Of a DNA stretch of 64,000 nucleotides, positions 55,286 through 64,000 are shown one piece after another; positions within the stretch are counted from its first letter, which is position 1; the number at the start of each line of letters is the position of its first letter. Location: NCBI RefSeq assembly GCF_025215095.1, contig NZ_JALHAP010000077.1:239619-303618 (forward strand), written 5' to 3'. Source of the DNA: Dryocola boscaweniae. GTDB lineage: Bacteria > Pseudomonadota > Gammaproteobacteria > Enterobacterales > Enterobacteriaceae. The notes beneath the pieces are model-generated. The model did no database searches, was not told the origin of the DNA, and worked only from the letters and a program-made list of their open reading frames with translations. The position numbers were made by a program, and so were the translations under genes.

Positions 55286-56098
55286 TTATCCTCCGAACAA
55301 GCGTTTGAGGAAACCTTTCTTCTCTTCTTCAATGAAGCGGAAAGGACGTTCTTCTCCGAGAAGGCGTTCAACGGTATCTGCATAGGCCTGGCCTGCGTCT
55401 GCTTCAGCATCCAGGATAACGGGCTCACCCTGGTTTGAGGCGCGCAGCACCGATTGATCTTCCGGGATCACACCCACAAGAGGAATACGCAGAATTTCTA
55501 ATACGTCTTCCATGCTCAACATGTCGCCGCGATTTACGCGGCCCGGGTTGTAGCGGGTGAGCAGCAGGTGCTCTTTAATCGGGTCTTCGCCGTTTTCAGC
55601 GCGACGGGATTTGGAAGACAAAATGCCGAGGATACGGTCTGAGTCACGTACCGAAGAGACTTCCGGGTTGGTGGTGATAATGGCTTCATCGGCGAAGTAC
55701 AGCGCCATCAGCGCACCGGTTTCGATACCGGCAGGGGAATCGCAGACGATGAACTCGAAGTCCATGTTTTTCAGATCGTCGAGCACCTTGGCCACGCCTT
55801 CGCGTGTCAGCGCATCTTTATCGCGGGTTTGTGATGCCGGCAGAATATAGAGCTGCTCGGTACGTTTATCGCGGATAAGGGCCTGATTCAGCGTCGCATC
55901 GCCCTGAATCACGTTAACAAAATCGTAGACCACCCGGCGTTCGCAACCCATGATCAAATCCAGGTTACGCAGGCCGATATCAAAATCGATAACGACGGTT
56001 TTTCTTCCCTTCTGGGCCAAACCCGTAGCGATGGCCGCGCTGGACGTGGTCTTACCGACGCCCCCTTTACCCGATGTAACAACAATAATGCGTGCCAT
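55286..56098 (-). CDS. minD: Septum site-determining ATPase MinD
   Basis: MinD is a ParA-like ATPase that binds the membrane as an ATP dimer and recruits MinC and MinE. The 270 residues contain the deviant Walker A GKGGVGKTT with signature Lys11 and Lys16, FDIGLRNLDLIMGC, and CDSPAGIETGAL. The C-terminal membrane-targeting helix KGFLKRLFGG is intact. It lies 24 bp after minC. Confidence 0.98.
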   Translation of the reverse strand: MARIIVVTSGKGGVGKTTSSAAIATGLAQKGRKTVVIDFDIGLRNLDLIMGCERRVVYDFVNVIQGDATLNQALIRDKRTEQLYILPASQTRDKDALTREGVAKVLDDLKNMDFEFIVCDSPAGIETGALMALYFADEAIITTNPEVSSVRDSDRILGILSSKSRRAENGEDPIKEHLLLTRYNPGRVNRGDMLSMEDVLEILRIPLVGVIPEDQSVLRASNQGEPVILDAEADAGQAYADTVERLLGEERPFRFIEEEKKGFLKRLFGG

Positions 56099-56122
56099 AA
56101 AGGAATTCCTTGTTAAAAGGGC

Positions 56123-56833
56123 TTAATTCAAAGGTTGAACGGAGAGAATGTCGCCTGCGAGACGCAGGCGTGCCGCTTTCCCATAATAATCAGCTGGTAT
56201 TTGATCACTCAGCCAGTATTCACCCGCTATTGAGACCAGCTCAGCTACCAGGTTTGTACAAAATATTTGTGCATCACGATCGCCGCTGGCGCCTGCCAGG
56301 GCCCGGCCGCGCATCATGCCGTAGATATGAATATTACCATCGGCAATCAGTTCCGCACCGGCGCTGACGTGATTGGTGACAATCAAATCACAATGCGGCG
56401 CATAAATGCGCTGCCCGGAACGCACCGGCGTATCAATTAAACGCGTTTTTGTGATCGGCGTAACAATTGGCTCGACCACGCTTACCGGTTCTGCTTCATT
56501 AATCTTGACGGCGCGGGAAGCTTTCTCTTTCCCTTCCGTCAGCAGCGGCAGTCCGGAACGTTCAATTTGAAGCTTCAACGCTTCATCTTTACAACCGCTG
56601 ATACCGACCACGCGAAGACCGGAAGAAGCTACCGCTTGCTGAATTTTCTTCCAGTTTACGGAACCATCGAGGCTGGCAACGTTTACAACAACCGGGGCAT
56701 TTTTAAGGAACGCTGGCGCCTGGGAAACTTTATCCTGAAGGGCCTGGCGAATGACCTCGGGTTGAGCATCATGCAAATGAACCACTGATAAGGTAAAACT
56801 GCTGCCTTTTAACTCGATTGGCGTGTTTGACAT
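56123..56833 (-). CDS. minC: Septum site-determining FtsZ inhibitor MinC
   Basis: MinC blocks FtsZ polymers away from midcell. The 236 residues comprise an N-terminal FtsZ-binding domain (about 1-105), a linker, and a C-terminal beta-helix domain ([20 protein letters not shown], then [10 protein letters not shown]) that binds MinD. The linker is about five residues longer than in E. coli. I chose the ATG at 56833 ([10 protein letters not shown]); the in-frame ATG at 56929 adds 32 residues not found in the family. Confidence 0.97.
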   Translation of the reverse strand: MSNTPIELKGSSFTLSVVHLHDAQPEVIRQALQDKVSQAPAFLKNAPVVVNVASLDGSVNWKKIQQAVASSGLRVVGISGCKDEALKLQIERSGLPLLTEGKEKASRAVKINEAEPVSVVEPIVTPITKTRLIDTPVRSGQRIYAPHCDLIVTNHVSAGAELIADGNIHIYGMMRGRALAGASGDRDAQIFCTNLVAELVSIAGEYWLSDQIPADYYGKAARLRLAGDILSVQPLN

Positions 56834-56960
56834 CCTGGCCTTACTCAATTCAGTTTCAATCCCCACGGCTTGTGGGACGATATTCCGAAGTACATTAAGC
56901 ATGGTATAGTCACCGGTATATTCAGGCAAGCCACCATCCGGCGAAAATAGAGTAAAAAAA

Positions 56961-57236
56961 ATGTTTTGTGTGATCTACAGAAGTAGCAAGCGTGACCAGA
57001 CTTATCTTTATGTCGAAAAAAAAGACGATTTCTCTCGCGTACCTGAAGAATTGATGAAAGGTTTCGGCGAACCAAAACTGGCGATGATATTACCGCTCGA
57101 TGGCAGTAAAAAACTGGCGAATGCAGATTTCGATAAAGTAAAACAGGCGCTCAAAGATGAAGGTTATTATTTGCAACTGCCTCCGCCGCCGGAAAGTTTG
57201 TTAAAAATGCATCTGGAAAAAAGTCCGAAAAAATAA
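56961..57236 (+). CDS. ycgL: YcgL family protein (UPF0745)
   Basis: YcgL is a 91-residue soluble protein of unknown function. The sequence [20 protein letters not shown] through [16 protein letters not shown] matches E. coli YcgL, which has a longer N-terminus by about 11 residues. It is divergent from minC as in E. coli. Confidence 0.94.
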   Translation: MFCVIYRSSKRDQTYLYVEKKDDFSRVPEELMKGFGEPKLAMILPLDGSKKLANADFDKVKQALKDEGYYLQLPPPPESLLKMHLEKSPKK

Positions 57237-57312
57237 GTTTCGGACAAGCGGTAAATCTTTCCTATACATAAAGGAGGAACATAACGGCAGCAAACTAATC
57301 GTGAGAGGGTAG

Positions 57313-58380
57313 ATGAATACTTCAGCAATCTGTTTAACCGTCAGCACGTTACTTCTTGCCAGCTGTGCCGCAAAATCTCCCAGCGCGGAGGCCGTAACAC
57401 CCGCAGCGCCTCCCGCTGCCGCTCAGCCTAAGGCATCTTCCACCCCAACAACCCTTGCTGAACAGGGACGCGACCCCGCAGAGTTTCCCGCTTATGTGGA
57501 AGCGTTAAAGCAGCAAGCCCGCAGCCAGGGCATCAGCGACGCCACCATTACAGCCGCGTTCGCCAACGTCCATTTTGTTGACCGGGTCATCAAATCTGAC
57601 CAGAACCAGCTTGAGAAAAAAGTCACCCTGGATGATTACCTGGCGCGCGTCATTACTCCTGCGAAAATTGAGCAGGCACGAGCGCTTTATCAACAATATC
57701 AACCGCAGCTTACATCTGTGAGCGCACGAACCGGCGTGCAGAGTAATTACATCGTTGCGCTATGGGCCATGGAGAGTAACTTCGGCAAAATTCAGGGCAA
57801 GGAAGACATTGTTTCGGCGCTCTCAACGCTTGCCTTTGAGGGGCGACGTGAAGCCTTCTTTACCAAAGAGCTGATGGCCTCGCTAAAAATCCTCGATCGG
57901 GGCCACGTCAGCGCGGATGAATTAAAAGGTTCCTGGGCAGGCGCGATGGGGCAGAATCAATTTATGCCGAGCTCCTATTTACGCTACGGGAAAGACGGCG
58001 ACGGTGACGGAAAAATTGATATCTGGTCTAACACCAGCGACGTTTTCGCCTCAACGGCAAACTATCTTGCGACTGAAGGATGGGAAGCGGGCGGGGCATG
58101 GGGAACGGAAGTGAGGTTGCCTGAAGGATTTAACACCGGACTTGCCGGCACCAAAACGGCTCAGGGCAAAACGGTTTCGCAATGGCAAAAGCTGGGCGTT
58201 ACATTACCGGATGGGTTAGAGCTGCCAGCGTCAACCCAACGAGCCTGGATAGTCACGCCAGACGATAACCAGGGTCGATCGTTTTTGGTCTACAACAACT
58301 TCAGAACTATCATGCGCTGGAATCGCTCGTACTACTTTGCCATCAGCATCGGTACGATGGCTGATGCTATCGCTAAGTAA
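57313..58380 (+). CDS. MltB-like lytic murein transglycosylase lipoprotein
   Basis: This 355-residue protein starts with a lipoprotein signal (LLLASC, acylated Cys near 18) and an Ala/Pro-rich linker, then an SLT_2 domain. The catalytic Glu is in WAMESNFG near residue 153; GSWAGAMGQNQFMPSSYLRYG and DGDGDGKIDIW follow, as in MltB. It should cleave the MurNAc-GlcNAc bond to give anhydro ends, at the inner face of the outer membrane. K-12 has no gene here between ycgL and ycgM, but Salmonella and Enterobacter relatives do. Confidence 0.9.
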   Translation: MNTSAICLTVSTLLLASCAAKSPSAEAVTPAAPPAAAQPKASSTPTTLAEQGRDPAEFPAYVEALKQQARSQGISDATITAAFANVHFVDRVIKSDQNQLEKKVTLDDYLARVITPAKIEQARALYQQYQPQLTSVSARTGVQSNYIVALWAMESNFGKIQGKEDIVSALSTLAFEGRREAFFTKELMASLKILDRGHVSADELKGSWAGAMGQNQFMPSSYLRYGKDGDGDGKIDIWSNTSDVFASTANYLATEGWEAGGAWGTEVRLPEGFNTGLAGTKTAQGKTVSQWQKLGVTLPDGLELPASTQRAWIVTPDDNQGRSFLVYNNFRTIMRWNRSYYFAISIGTMADAIAK

Positions 58381-58417
58381 AATATTGCACGATAAACAAT
58401 CGCTCAATAAGGCTCGC

Positions 58418-58445
58418 TCCCCGGTATTCACCGGGGATTTTTTTC
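58418..58445 (+). terminator. Terminator of the MltB-like gene
   Basis: TCCCCGGT pairs with ACCGGGGA, followed by T7. Confidence 0.88.
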
Positions 58446-58488
58446 TCTAGTATCAAATGCAGTTAACACAACGACGCAGAGGAAAGGC

Positions 58489-59148
58489 ATGTATCAACAT
58501 CATAACTGGCAGGGCGCGCTGCTGGATTTTCCGGTCAGCAAAGTAGTGTGCGTGGGCAGTAACTACGCAAAGCATATCAAAGAGATGGGCAGCGCCACGC
58601 CGGAAGAGCCGGTGCTGTTTATTAAACCTGAAAGCGCGCTGTGCGATATTCGCCAGCCGCTGGCGTTGCCGCAGGGGCTGGGCTCCGTGCATCATGAAGT
58701 CGAGCTGGCAATTTTAATTGGTTCCACGCTCAAACAGGCGACGGAAGAACACGTAGCCAAAGCGATAGCCGGTTACGGTGTGGCGCTGGATCTGACCTTG
58801 CGAGATTTGCAGGGCAAGCTGAAGAAAGCCGGGCAGCCGTGGGAAAAAGCGAAAGGCTTTGATAACTCCTGTCCAATTTCCGGCTTTATCCCGACCGCTG
58901 AATTTGCAGCCGATCCGCAAAACACAGGGATTGCCCTGAAAGTGAATGGCGAGATTCGCCAGCAGGGTTCAACCGCCGACATGATCCACAAGATCGTTCC
59001 GCTGATAGCCTACATGAGCCGCTTCTTTACCCTGCGTGCGGGCGATGTGATTCTGACCGGCACTCCGGAAGGCGTAGGTCCACTGGCAAGCGGCGATAAT
59101 CTGGAAGTGAGTTTCGACGGACGCAGCCTTTCTACCCGCGTGTTATAA
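58489..59148 (+). CDS. ycgM: Fumarylacetoacetate hydrolase-family protein YcgM
   Basis: YcgM is a 219-residue FAH-domain protein. Metal ligands are in SVHHEVELAILIG near residue 70 and DLTLRDLQ near 100; RAGDVILTGTPEGVGPL is the family closing motif. Close homologues hydrolyse acylpyruvates or decarboxylate oxaloacetate. GAGGAAAGG precedes the ATG. A perfect 10-bp stem, ATTGCCGCCC/GGGCGGCAAT, at 59169-59190 follows the gene without a U tract. Confidence 0.94.
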   Translation: MYQHHNWQGALLDFPVSKVVCVGSNYAKHIKEMGSATPEEPVLFIKPESALCDIRQPLALPQGLGSVHHEVELAILIGSTLKQATEEHVAKAIAGYGVALDLTLRDLQGKLKKAGQPWEKAKGFDNSCPISGFIPTAEFAADPQNTGIALKVNGEIRQQGSTADMIHKIVPLIAYMSRFFTLRAGDVILTGTPEGVGPLASGDNLEVSFDGRSLSTRVL

Positions 59149-59253
59149 AGCCCGCGTACTATAATGAAATTGCCGCCCCAGGGCGGCAATACTTGCATCT
59201 TTAATCCCCAGCGTTTATAAGGTGCAGCTTGTTTTTCAAATGCGGGCACCAAC

Positions 59254-59700
59254 ATGACACAGGCACCTTTTTGGCAGAGTAAAACACTCGACGAAATGAG
59301 CGATGCGGAGTGGGAATCACTTTGCGACGGCTGCGGTCAGTGCTGCCTGCATAAGCTGATGGATGAGGACACGGACGAAATTTATTTCACCAACGTCGCG
59401 TGCAAACAGCTAAATATCAAAACCTGTCAGTGCAAAAATTATGAGCGCCGTTTTGAATATGAGCCAGACTGCATCAAGCTTACGCGCGACAATCTGCCTA
59501 CTTTCGAATGGTTGCCGCATACCTGCGCGTATCGTCTGTTGGCTGAAGGGAAGGGCTTGCCGGACTGGCACCCGCTTCTAAGCGGCTCAAAAGCTGCGAT
59601 GCACGGCGAACGCATCTCCGTGCGCCATATCGCCGTGAAAGAGTCCGAAGTACGTGACTGGCAGGACCATATTTTAAACAAACCTGAGTGGGCAGACTGA
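59254..59700 (+). CDS. ycgN: YcgN family protein (UPF0260)
   Basis: YcgN is a 148-residue cytosolic protein with a cysteine-rich metal or iron-sulfur motif ([12 protein letters not shown] near 28-39, then ACKQ, TCQC, PDCIK, HTCAYR). The function is unknown. It matches E. coli from [16 protein letters not shown] onward. It follows ycgM; in K-12 the next genes would be hlyE and umuDC, which are absent here. Confidence 0.94.
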   Translation: MTQAPFWQSKTLDEMSDAEWESLCDGCGQCCLHKLMDEDTDEIYFTNVACKQLNIKTCQCKNYERRFEYEPDCIKLTRDNLPTFEWLPHTCAYRLLAEGKGLPDWHPLLSGSKAAMHGERISVRHIAVKESEVRDWQDHILNKPEWAD

Positions 59701-59794
59701 TCCACCAGCATTGTGAAAATATACAAAAATAAATCGTACAAAGTGAAATCTTTATGATACGGTGTACTCTCTATAACAAGAAAAGAAGGTTTTT

Positions 59795-59971
59795 ATCCAG
59801 TACTTAACATTTAAGTGTCCGTCATGTGGCGGTTCACAGTATCGCACCTCCCCCTACGATGTCCGAGAAACAAATCCCCATGGCGCTGTTTGTATTTTCT
59901 GTAAATCAGAAATGCATGCTCTGCATCGTCCGATGAGTGCGATTCATCAATATAACGTAGCTGCTCGCTAA
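59795..59971 (+). CDS. Zinc-ribbon microprotein without ATG, YmcF-like
   Basis: The frame from 59777 to the TAA at 59969-59971 has no ATG, GTG or TTG before the conserved part. GAAGG at 59785-59789 lies five bases before an ATC at 59795, which would start a 58-residue protein reading IQYLTFKCPSCGGSQYRTSP and later VCIFCKSEMHALHRPM. The CPSC and CIFC pairs form a zinc ribbon. From memory it resembles the E. coli cold-shock microproteins YmcF/YnfQ, reported near cspG and cspB with unusual starts. No csp gene lies nearby here. The coding call rests on the conserved-looking motif. Confidence 0.65.
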   Translation: MQYLTFKCPSCGGSQYRTSPYDVRETNPHGAVCIFCKSEMHALHRPMSAIHQYNVAAR

Positions 59972-60041
59972 GAGCTTATCCGCTGGTTTTGCTTTCCCCA
60001 CTTCCGCACTGTTAACATTCAGCCTCCATAACGGAGGAACA

Positions 60042-60278
60042 ATGAAAAAAATAACACTACTGCTCGGGGCGTTCATTTTCAGCGGCTGTTCGTCGCCTGA
60101 ACCCACTGCACCCAAACCGCCTGAGGTTATCGGCATGCCGAACCCGGCATCGGTTTACTGCAAGGAAAAGGGGGGCGAACTGAGAAAGGTGAAAACGGAT
60201 CTGGACGAGCGCGGTGATTGTATATTGCCGAGCGGTGAACGGATTGATCAGTGGAAGCTTTATCGACGCGACCATTAA
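60042..60278 (+). CDS. DUF333 lipoprotein
   Basis: This 78-residue precursor has a lipobox FSGC with Cys near residue 16, then a Pro-rich spacer (SSPEPTAPKPPEVIG) and the DUF333 core MPNPASVYCKEKGGEL followed by GDCILPSGERIDQWKLYRRD. Two cysteines can pair. It resembles E. coli YoaF; DUF333 proteins are small exported proteins of unknown function. GGAGGAA precedes the ATG. Its terminator is shared with convergent dsbB. Confidence 0.88.
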   Translation: MKKITLLLGAFIFSGCSSPEPTAPKPPEVIGMPNPASVYCKEKGGELRKVKTDLDERGDCILPSGERIDQWKLYRRDH

Positions 60279-60306
60279 TAAAAAAACCCGCCAAGGCGGG
60301 TTTTTG
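60279..60306. terminator. Bidirectional terminator before dsbB end
   Basis: AAACCCGCC and GGCGGGTTT pair with an AA loop, flanked by A and T runs on both sides. Confidence 0.9.
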
Positions 60307-60330
60307 CTTTCTGGCTCCTGAAACGGGTCA

Positions 60331-60861
60331 TTAGCGGCTAAAGAGATCGCGTCGTTTCGGTTTGAACGGCTGTGCAATCAGCACCAGCACGGCAATAATC
60401 AGGAATACAGCGAAAATGCCTAACAGCCATTGCACCATATCGAGGGACAAGAATTCCCACTGACGCACGGAGCAATCGCCGGTAGCAACAAATACCGAAG
60501 GCAGCCACTTGTCCAGCGGCAGCCAGGACGGGAAGCGGGCTGCAAAATCACAGGTGACGAAAGGGGAAGGGTGCAACTGCAGCATGGTATGATCCCACGC
60601 CAGTTGAACGCCTTTACCCGCGCTATACAGCCAGATGGCTAACGCGCCGTAGCGTAACGGCGATTTAGGCGCGATAGCACCGACAATTCCCGCGCCCATA
60701 ATCCCAAACAGGGCGCAACGTTCATAAATACACATAACACACGGCTTCAGCAGCATCACGTGCTGGAACCACAATGCCACCATTTCCAGAGCAAAAGCGG
60801 TAACAGCCAGTAACAGCCAGGCCCCACGCCCACGTGAACATTGGTTTAAATATCGCAACAT
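60331..60861 (-). CDS. dsbB: Disulfide bond oxidoreductase DsbB
   Basis: DsbB reoxidises periplasmic DsbA and passes electrons to quinone. The 176 residues equal E. coli. Four helices frame two periplasmic loops with the redox pairs Cys41-Cys44 ([11 protein letters not shown]) and Cys104-Cys130 (FVTCDF and TGDCSV). Arg48, which supports quinone binding, is present. It is followed downstream, convergently, by the DUF333 lipoprotein gene. Confidence 0.98.
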   Translation of the reverse strand: MLRYLNQCSRGRGAWLLLAVTAFALEMVALWFQHVMLLKPCVMCIYERCALFGIMGAGIVGAIAPKSPLRYGALAIWLYSAGKGVQLAWDHTMLQLHPSPFVTCDFAARFPSWLPLDKWLPSVFVATGDCSVRQWEFLSLDMVQWLLGIFAVFLIIAVLVLIAQPFKPKRRDLFSR

Positions 60862-61005
60862 AATCAGTTTCCCTGCAATTTGCGGTGATTCGGCAGTGTA
60901 AACGAATTCGGTTTTTGCGCCAGTAGCAGCGCAAAAAATATGTGATTATTCGATATTAATCAGAAGAATAATCCCTGAGGGCAGCGAACTGCCCATAAAA
61001 TTACG

Positions 61006-62571
61006 TCAGTGCGCAAGCCCGTTTGCGACCGGCGTAGAAATCCACTCGGCCTGAAGCATCCACTCTGTCGCCGGTACCAGCGTAAACTCAACGCACAGCA
61101 GCCCAACTAACGTCAGCACCAGCGTATACGGCAGCGCCATCAGCACCATGCGGCCATATGAGAGTCGAATTAACGGCGCAAGGGTTGAAGTGAGCAGGAA
61201 CAGGAATGCCGCCTGGCCATTCGGGGTGGCAACCGAGGGCAGGTTAGTCCCCGTGTTAATGGCGACCGCCAGCAGCTCAAACTGCTTCAGATCGATGATG
61301 CCGTTTTCCATCGCGGTTTTGGCTTCGCTGATATAAACCGTGCCGACAAACACGTTGTCGGAAATGGACGACAGCACGCCGTTAAAGAGATAGAACAAAG
61401 AGAGCTGGGCGTGAGGCTCCGCCTGCAACACAAAATGAATCACCGGCGCAAAAAGCTGCTGGTCGATAATTACCGCGACTACAGCGAAAAACACCGTCAG
61501 CAGCGCGGTAAACGGCAGCGCTTCGTTAAAGGCTTTACCGATAGCATGTTCATCCGTCACGCCACACAACGAAGTGGTAAAGATAATCACGGACAGACCA
61601 ATCAGCCCAACCTCAGCCAGGTGCAGTGCCAGCGCCACAACCAGCCAGACGCCGATGATTGCCTGCACCGCCAGCTTAACGTTGTCCTGTTTGCTACGTT
61701 TTTGAGCGCTTTTAGTATCAAAATCTTGCAGAATGCCTCGCACTTTTTCCGGCAACGGCGCGCCGTAACCGAGAATTTTGCTGTACTCGAGCAATACGCA
61801 GGTCAGCAGCCCACAAATAAGGACCGGTACGGATACGGGAGACATGCGCAGGAAGAAATCGCCAAAATGCCAGCCTGCGTTTTTGGCAATAATCAGGTTC
61901 TGCGGCTCGCCTACCATAGTCATTACGCCGCCAAGAGCAGTACCTACGCCGGCGTGCATCATCAGGCTGCGCAAGAAGGCCCGGAACTGTTCGAGGATAG
62001 AGCGATTGTCGCTTTCTATGTGGCTGTCGTCCTGGATGTCTCTCTCATCGTTGCCCTCAGATGCAACCCGATGATAAATCCCGTAAAAACCGACCGCCAC
62101 GCTTATTACTACGGCGACAACCGTTAACGCGTCAAGGAAGGCGGAAAGAAACGCCGCGGCAAGACAAAATGCCAGCGAGAGCAGAATTTTGGAACGAATT
62201 CCCAGCAGCAGCTTGGTGAAGACCAGCAGCAACAACTGCTTCATAAAATAGATGCCGGCCACCATAAAAATAAGCAGCAGCAGAACTTCGAGGTTGCTCG
62301 CGATTTCTTCACGTACGTGTTCCGCGCTGGTCATGCCGACCAGCACCGCTTCTATGGCGAGCAGGCCGCCGGGCAGAAGGGGATAGCATTTTAGCGCCAT
62401 GGCGAGGGTGAAAATAAATTCAGCCACCACCATCCAGCCTGCGACAAAGGGGCTAACGAACCAAAAAACCAGTGGATTAATCACCAGAAAGCAAAGGATT
62501 GTTAATTTATACCAGTCGGGGGACTGGCCTAAAAAATTGCGATAAAGGGCACGGCCAGTGGACATTTCCAT
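61006..62571 (-). CDS. nhaB: Na+/H+ antiporter NhaB
   Basis: NhaB exchanges Na+ for H+ across the inner membrane with 12 predicted helices. Of the 521 residues, conserved [40 protein letters not shown] and [19 protein letters not shown] are intact. The C-terminus is slightly longer than in E. coli (513). The start at 62571 gives [16 protein letters not shown]. It is divergent from fadR, as in E. coli. Confidence 0.97.
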   Translation of the reverse strand: MEMSTGRALYRNFLGQSPDWYKLTILCFLVINPLVFWFVSPFVAGWMVVAEFIFTLAMALKCYPLLPGGLLAIEAVLVGMTSAEHVREEIASNLEVLLLLIFMVAGIYFMKQLLLLVFTKLLLGIRSKILLSLAFCLAAAFLSAFLDALTVVAVVISVAVGFYGIYHRVASEGNDERDIQDDSHIESDNRSILEQFRAFLRSLMMHAGVGTALGGVMTMVGEPQNLIIAKNAGWHFGDFFLRMSPVSVPVLICGLLTCVLLEYSKILGYGAPLPEKVRGILQDFDTKSAQKRSKQDNVKLAVQAIIGVWLVVALALHLAEVGLIGLSVIIFTTSLCGVTDEHAIGKAFNEALPFTALLTVFFAVVAVIIDQQLFAPVIHFVLQAEPHAQLSLFYLFNGVLSSISDNVFVGTVYISEAKTAMENGIIDLKQFELLAVAINTGTNLPSVATPNGQAAFLFLLTSTLAPLIRLSYGRMVLMALPYTLVLTLVGLLCVEFTLVPATEWMLQAEWISTPVANGLAH

Positions 62572-62797
62572 GGTGAAGTAATCATTCTCCGAAAGATTAT
62601 TGTGACGAGTACGACAGTTGCTTTCAGGTTACTCGCGCCCCGCCTGACGATCAAGGCACAGGAAATATTACGTGCGTCGCTATTTCAGAAAATTTAAACA
62701 TCAATCCCGCAAATGGCGGTTTGGCCTGCTATCTGGAGCGTGGAGCATCTGGTATGATGAGCCAAATTTGCTAAACCTGTGTAATGGAAATCATACT

Positions 62798-63517
62798 ATG
62801 GTCATTAAGGCGCAGAGCCCAGCGGGTTTCGCGGAAGAATACATCATTGAAAGCATCTGGAATAGCCGCTTCCCCCCGGGTTCCATTTTGCCTGCTGAAC
62901 GCGAACTGTCCGAGCTGATTGGCGTCACCCGCACTACGCTGCGTGAAGTGCTTCAGCGCCTGGCGCGCGATGGCTGGTTGACTATTCAGCACGGTAAGCC
63001 AACCAAAGTGAACAATTTTTGGGAAACTTCAGGATTAAACATTCTGGAAACCTTGGCTCGCCTCGACCACGACAGCGTGCCGCAGCTTATTGATAATCTG
63101 TTATCCGTACGTACGAACATCGCGACCATCTTTATCCGCACGGCAATTCGCCAGCATCCGGAAAAAGCACAGGAAGTGTTGGCGACAGCAGAACGTGTAG
63201 AAGATCACGCTGACGCCTTTGCCGATCTCGATTACAGCATCTTCCGTGGCCTTGCGTTTGCCTCCGGCAATCCGATTTACGGTTTGATTTTAAACGGCAT
63301 GAAAGGGCTGTATACCCGTATCGGCCGTCATTATTTCTCAAGTCCGGAAGCGCGTAGCCTGGCGTTAGGTTTCTACCATCGCCTGGGTACCATTTGTAAA
63401 GAAGGCTTGTACGATCAGGTGTTTGATACCGTCCGTACCTATGGGCGTGAAAGCGGGGAAATCTGGCATCGCATGCAGAAAAACCTGCCGGGCGACCTGG
63501 CGATGCACAGCCGTTAA
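62798..63517 (+). CDS. fadR: Fatty acid metabolism regulator FadR
   Basis: FadR represses beta-oxidation genes and activates fabA and fabB; acyl-CoA releases it. The 239 residues equal E. coli. The GntR-type winged helix (residues 1-75, with [20 protein letters not shown]) is followed by an all-helical acyl-CoA-binding domain. I chose the ATG at 62798 ([14 protein letters not shown]) to match E. coli; the in-frame ATG at 62672 lies in the promoter region. Its target fadD is at 51.8 kb. Confidence 0.98.
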   Translation: MVIKAQSPAGFAEEYIIESIWNSRFPPGSILPAERELSELIGVTRTTLREVLQRLARDGWLTIQHGKPTKVNNFWETSGLNILETLARLDHDSVPQLIDNLLSVRTNIATIFIRTAIRQHPEKAQEVLATAERVEDHADAFADLDYSIFRGLAFASGNPIYGLILNGMKGLYTRIGRHYFSSPEARSLALGFYHRLGTICKEGLYDQVFDTVRTYGRESGEIWHRMQKNLPGDLAMHSR

Positions 63518-63537
63518 CCCTTTTGTTGTCACCTCTA

Positions 63538-63571
63538 AACCACCTCCTGGGGAGGTGGTGATTGATTTTTT
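63538..63571 (+). terminator. Terminator of fadR
   Basis: ACCACCTCC and GGAGGTGGT form a perfect 9-bp stem with a TGG loop; T6 follows after GATTGA. Confidence 0.75.
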
Positions 63572-63801
63572 CAACTTTCGCAGTGCTGTTCAGAACCTCT
63601 TCCCTGGGGGTTATTTTTAACGCCATTAGAATTATCTCAAATCATTGCCTGCGTGTTGCTGCCTTCCGTTAACTGTGATTAATCTTATATCCATTTCAGA
63701 ATATACCAGACTGTGAATATTTATTAACAGCCTGTCCGGTGCCTGTTGCGTTCAGGGAAAGCACCGCCGCATCGCGTCTGTTATTTAAGGGACAAAAGAT
63801 T

Positions 63802-64000
63802 ATGGATAATCGCCACCCCGCTTCCTTCCGTCGCCGCTTCCTGAGCTATCTCATCAGTGCCCTGATTGCCGGGCAGCCTGTTTTTCCGGCTTTTGCGGCC
63901 ACCACGCCCGCAAACAACGCCACGCAGATGGACAGGGCGGCAAACGGCGTGCCGGTGGTGAATATCGCCACGCCGAACGGGGCGGGGATTTCCCATAATC
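63802..64000 (+). CDS. N-terminus of a CdiA/filamentous haemagglutinin-type exoprotein (partial)
   Basis: The first 66 codons of a gene run off the window. The product starts [20 protein letters not shown] and has a signal peptide ending near FPAFA (about residue 33). It continues [19 protein letters not shown], the opening of the two-partner secretion (haemagglutination activity) domain. Such proteins are exported by a CdiB/ShlB-type transporter and may be adhesins or contact-dependent toxins. AAGGGA precedes the ATG. No transporter gene lies between it and fadR, so it must be downstream or elsewhere. Confidence 0.85.
   Translation, partial: MDNRHPASFRRRFLSYLISALIAGQPVFPAFAATTPANNATQMDRAANGVPVVNIATPNGAGISHN

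Noticed and set aside
63518..63801. A cdiB-like or regulatory gene between fadR and the exoprotein
   Set aside because: The 284-bp gap contains the fadR terminator and AT-rich promoter-like sequence only; no frame of useful length was found.

Overview
The window is chromosomal DNA of an enterobacterium (family Enterobacteriaceae) close to, but not, Escherichia coli or Salmonella. Most proteins are immediately recognisable relatives of E. coli K-12 proteins of nearly the same length. Gene order follows K-12 from zwf down to rnd and then continues directly into minE-minD-minC, ycgL, ycgM, ycgN, dsbB, nhaB and fadR. In K-12 those two blocks lie far apart, so the join at about 54.9 kb is a lineage-specific arrangement. 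GC is moderate and even, with AT-rich leaders before yobF-cspC, mntP and manX/yoaE.

Layout. 0-4.5 kb holds the Entner-Doudoroff block zwf, edd, eda with HexR and GntR operators. 4.6-7.2 kb holds purT (PurR box), yebG (LexA box), yebF and a broken yebE. 7.2-12.2 kb holds ptrB, exoX, holE and the CopC/CopD-like yobA-yebZ-yebY operon. 12.3-16.4 kb starts with the sRNA gene sdsR and then carries an accessory block inserted between sdsR and pphA: a frameshifted small ORF, two unknown small proteins, a stand-alone CinA C-terminal domain protein, a SulP anion transporter and a GNAT acetyltransferase. 16.5-30.1 kb holds pphA, yebW, yebV, rsmF, letB, letA, msrC, proQ, prc, htpX, yebQ and kdgR. 30.1-36.6 kb holds yobH, mgrB, yebO, an extra metallo-beta-lactamase-fold protein, yobF-cspC, a Salmonella-PBP3SAL-like second FtsI, rlmA and mntP with its yybP-ykoY manganese riboswitch. 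36.8-53.5 kb holds yobD, the mannose PTS manXYZ, yoaE, pdeD, sdaA, nudL, pabB, yoaH, yoaB, yoaA, tsaB, yeaY and fadD. 53.7-63.5 kb holds rnd, minCDE, ycgL, an MltB-like lipoprotein, ycgM, ycgN, a zinc-ribbon microprotein without an ATG, a DUF333 lipoprotein, dsbB, nhaB and fadR. At 63.8 kb the first 66 codons of a CdiA/filamentous-haemagglutinin-type exoprotein run off the end.

Logic and oddities. Several regulators sit in the same window as their known targets: FadR with fadD, and KdgR with eda; MgrB feeds back on PhoQ. Many starts are not ATG: GTG for rsmF, mgrB, the PBP3SAL homologue, sdaA and yoaA; TTG for fadD and rnd; probably ATC for the zinc-ribbon ORF. The points most worth a second look are the internal deletion in yebE, the accessory block after sdsR with its T8-tract frameshifted ORF and the ATGA-coupled small ORF/CinA-C pair, the non-ATG zinc-ribbon microprotein, the SSN-to-SSD change in the PBP3SAL homologue, and the exoprotein start at the right edge. 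I saw no clearly new multi-gene defence or biosynthetic system, no CRISPR array, no insertion sequence, and no tRNA or rRNA gene.
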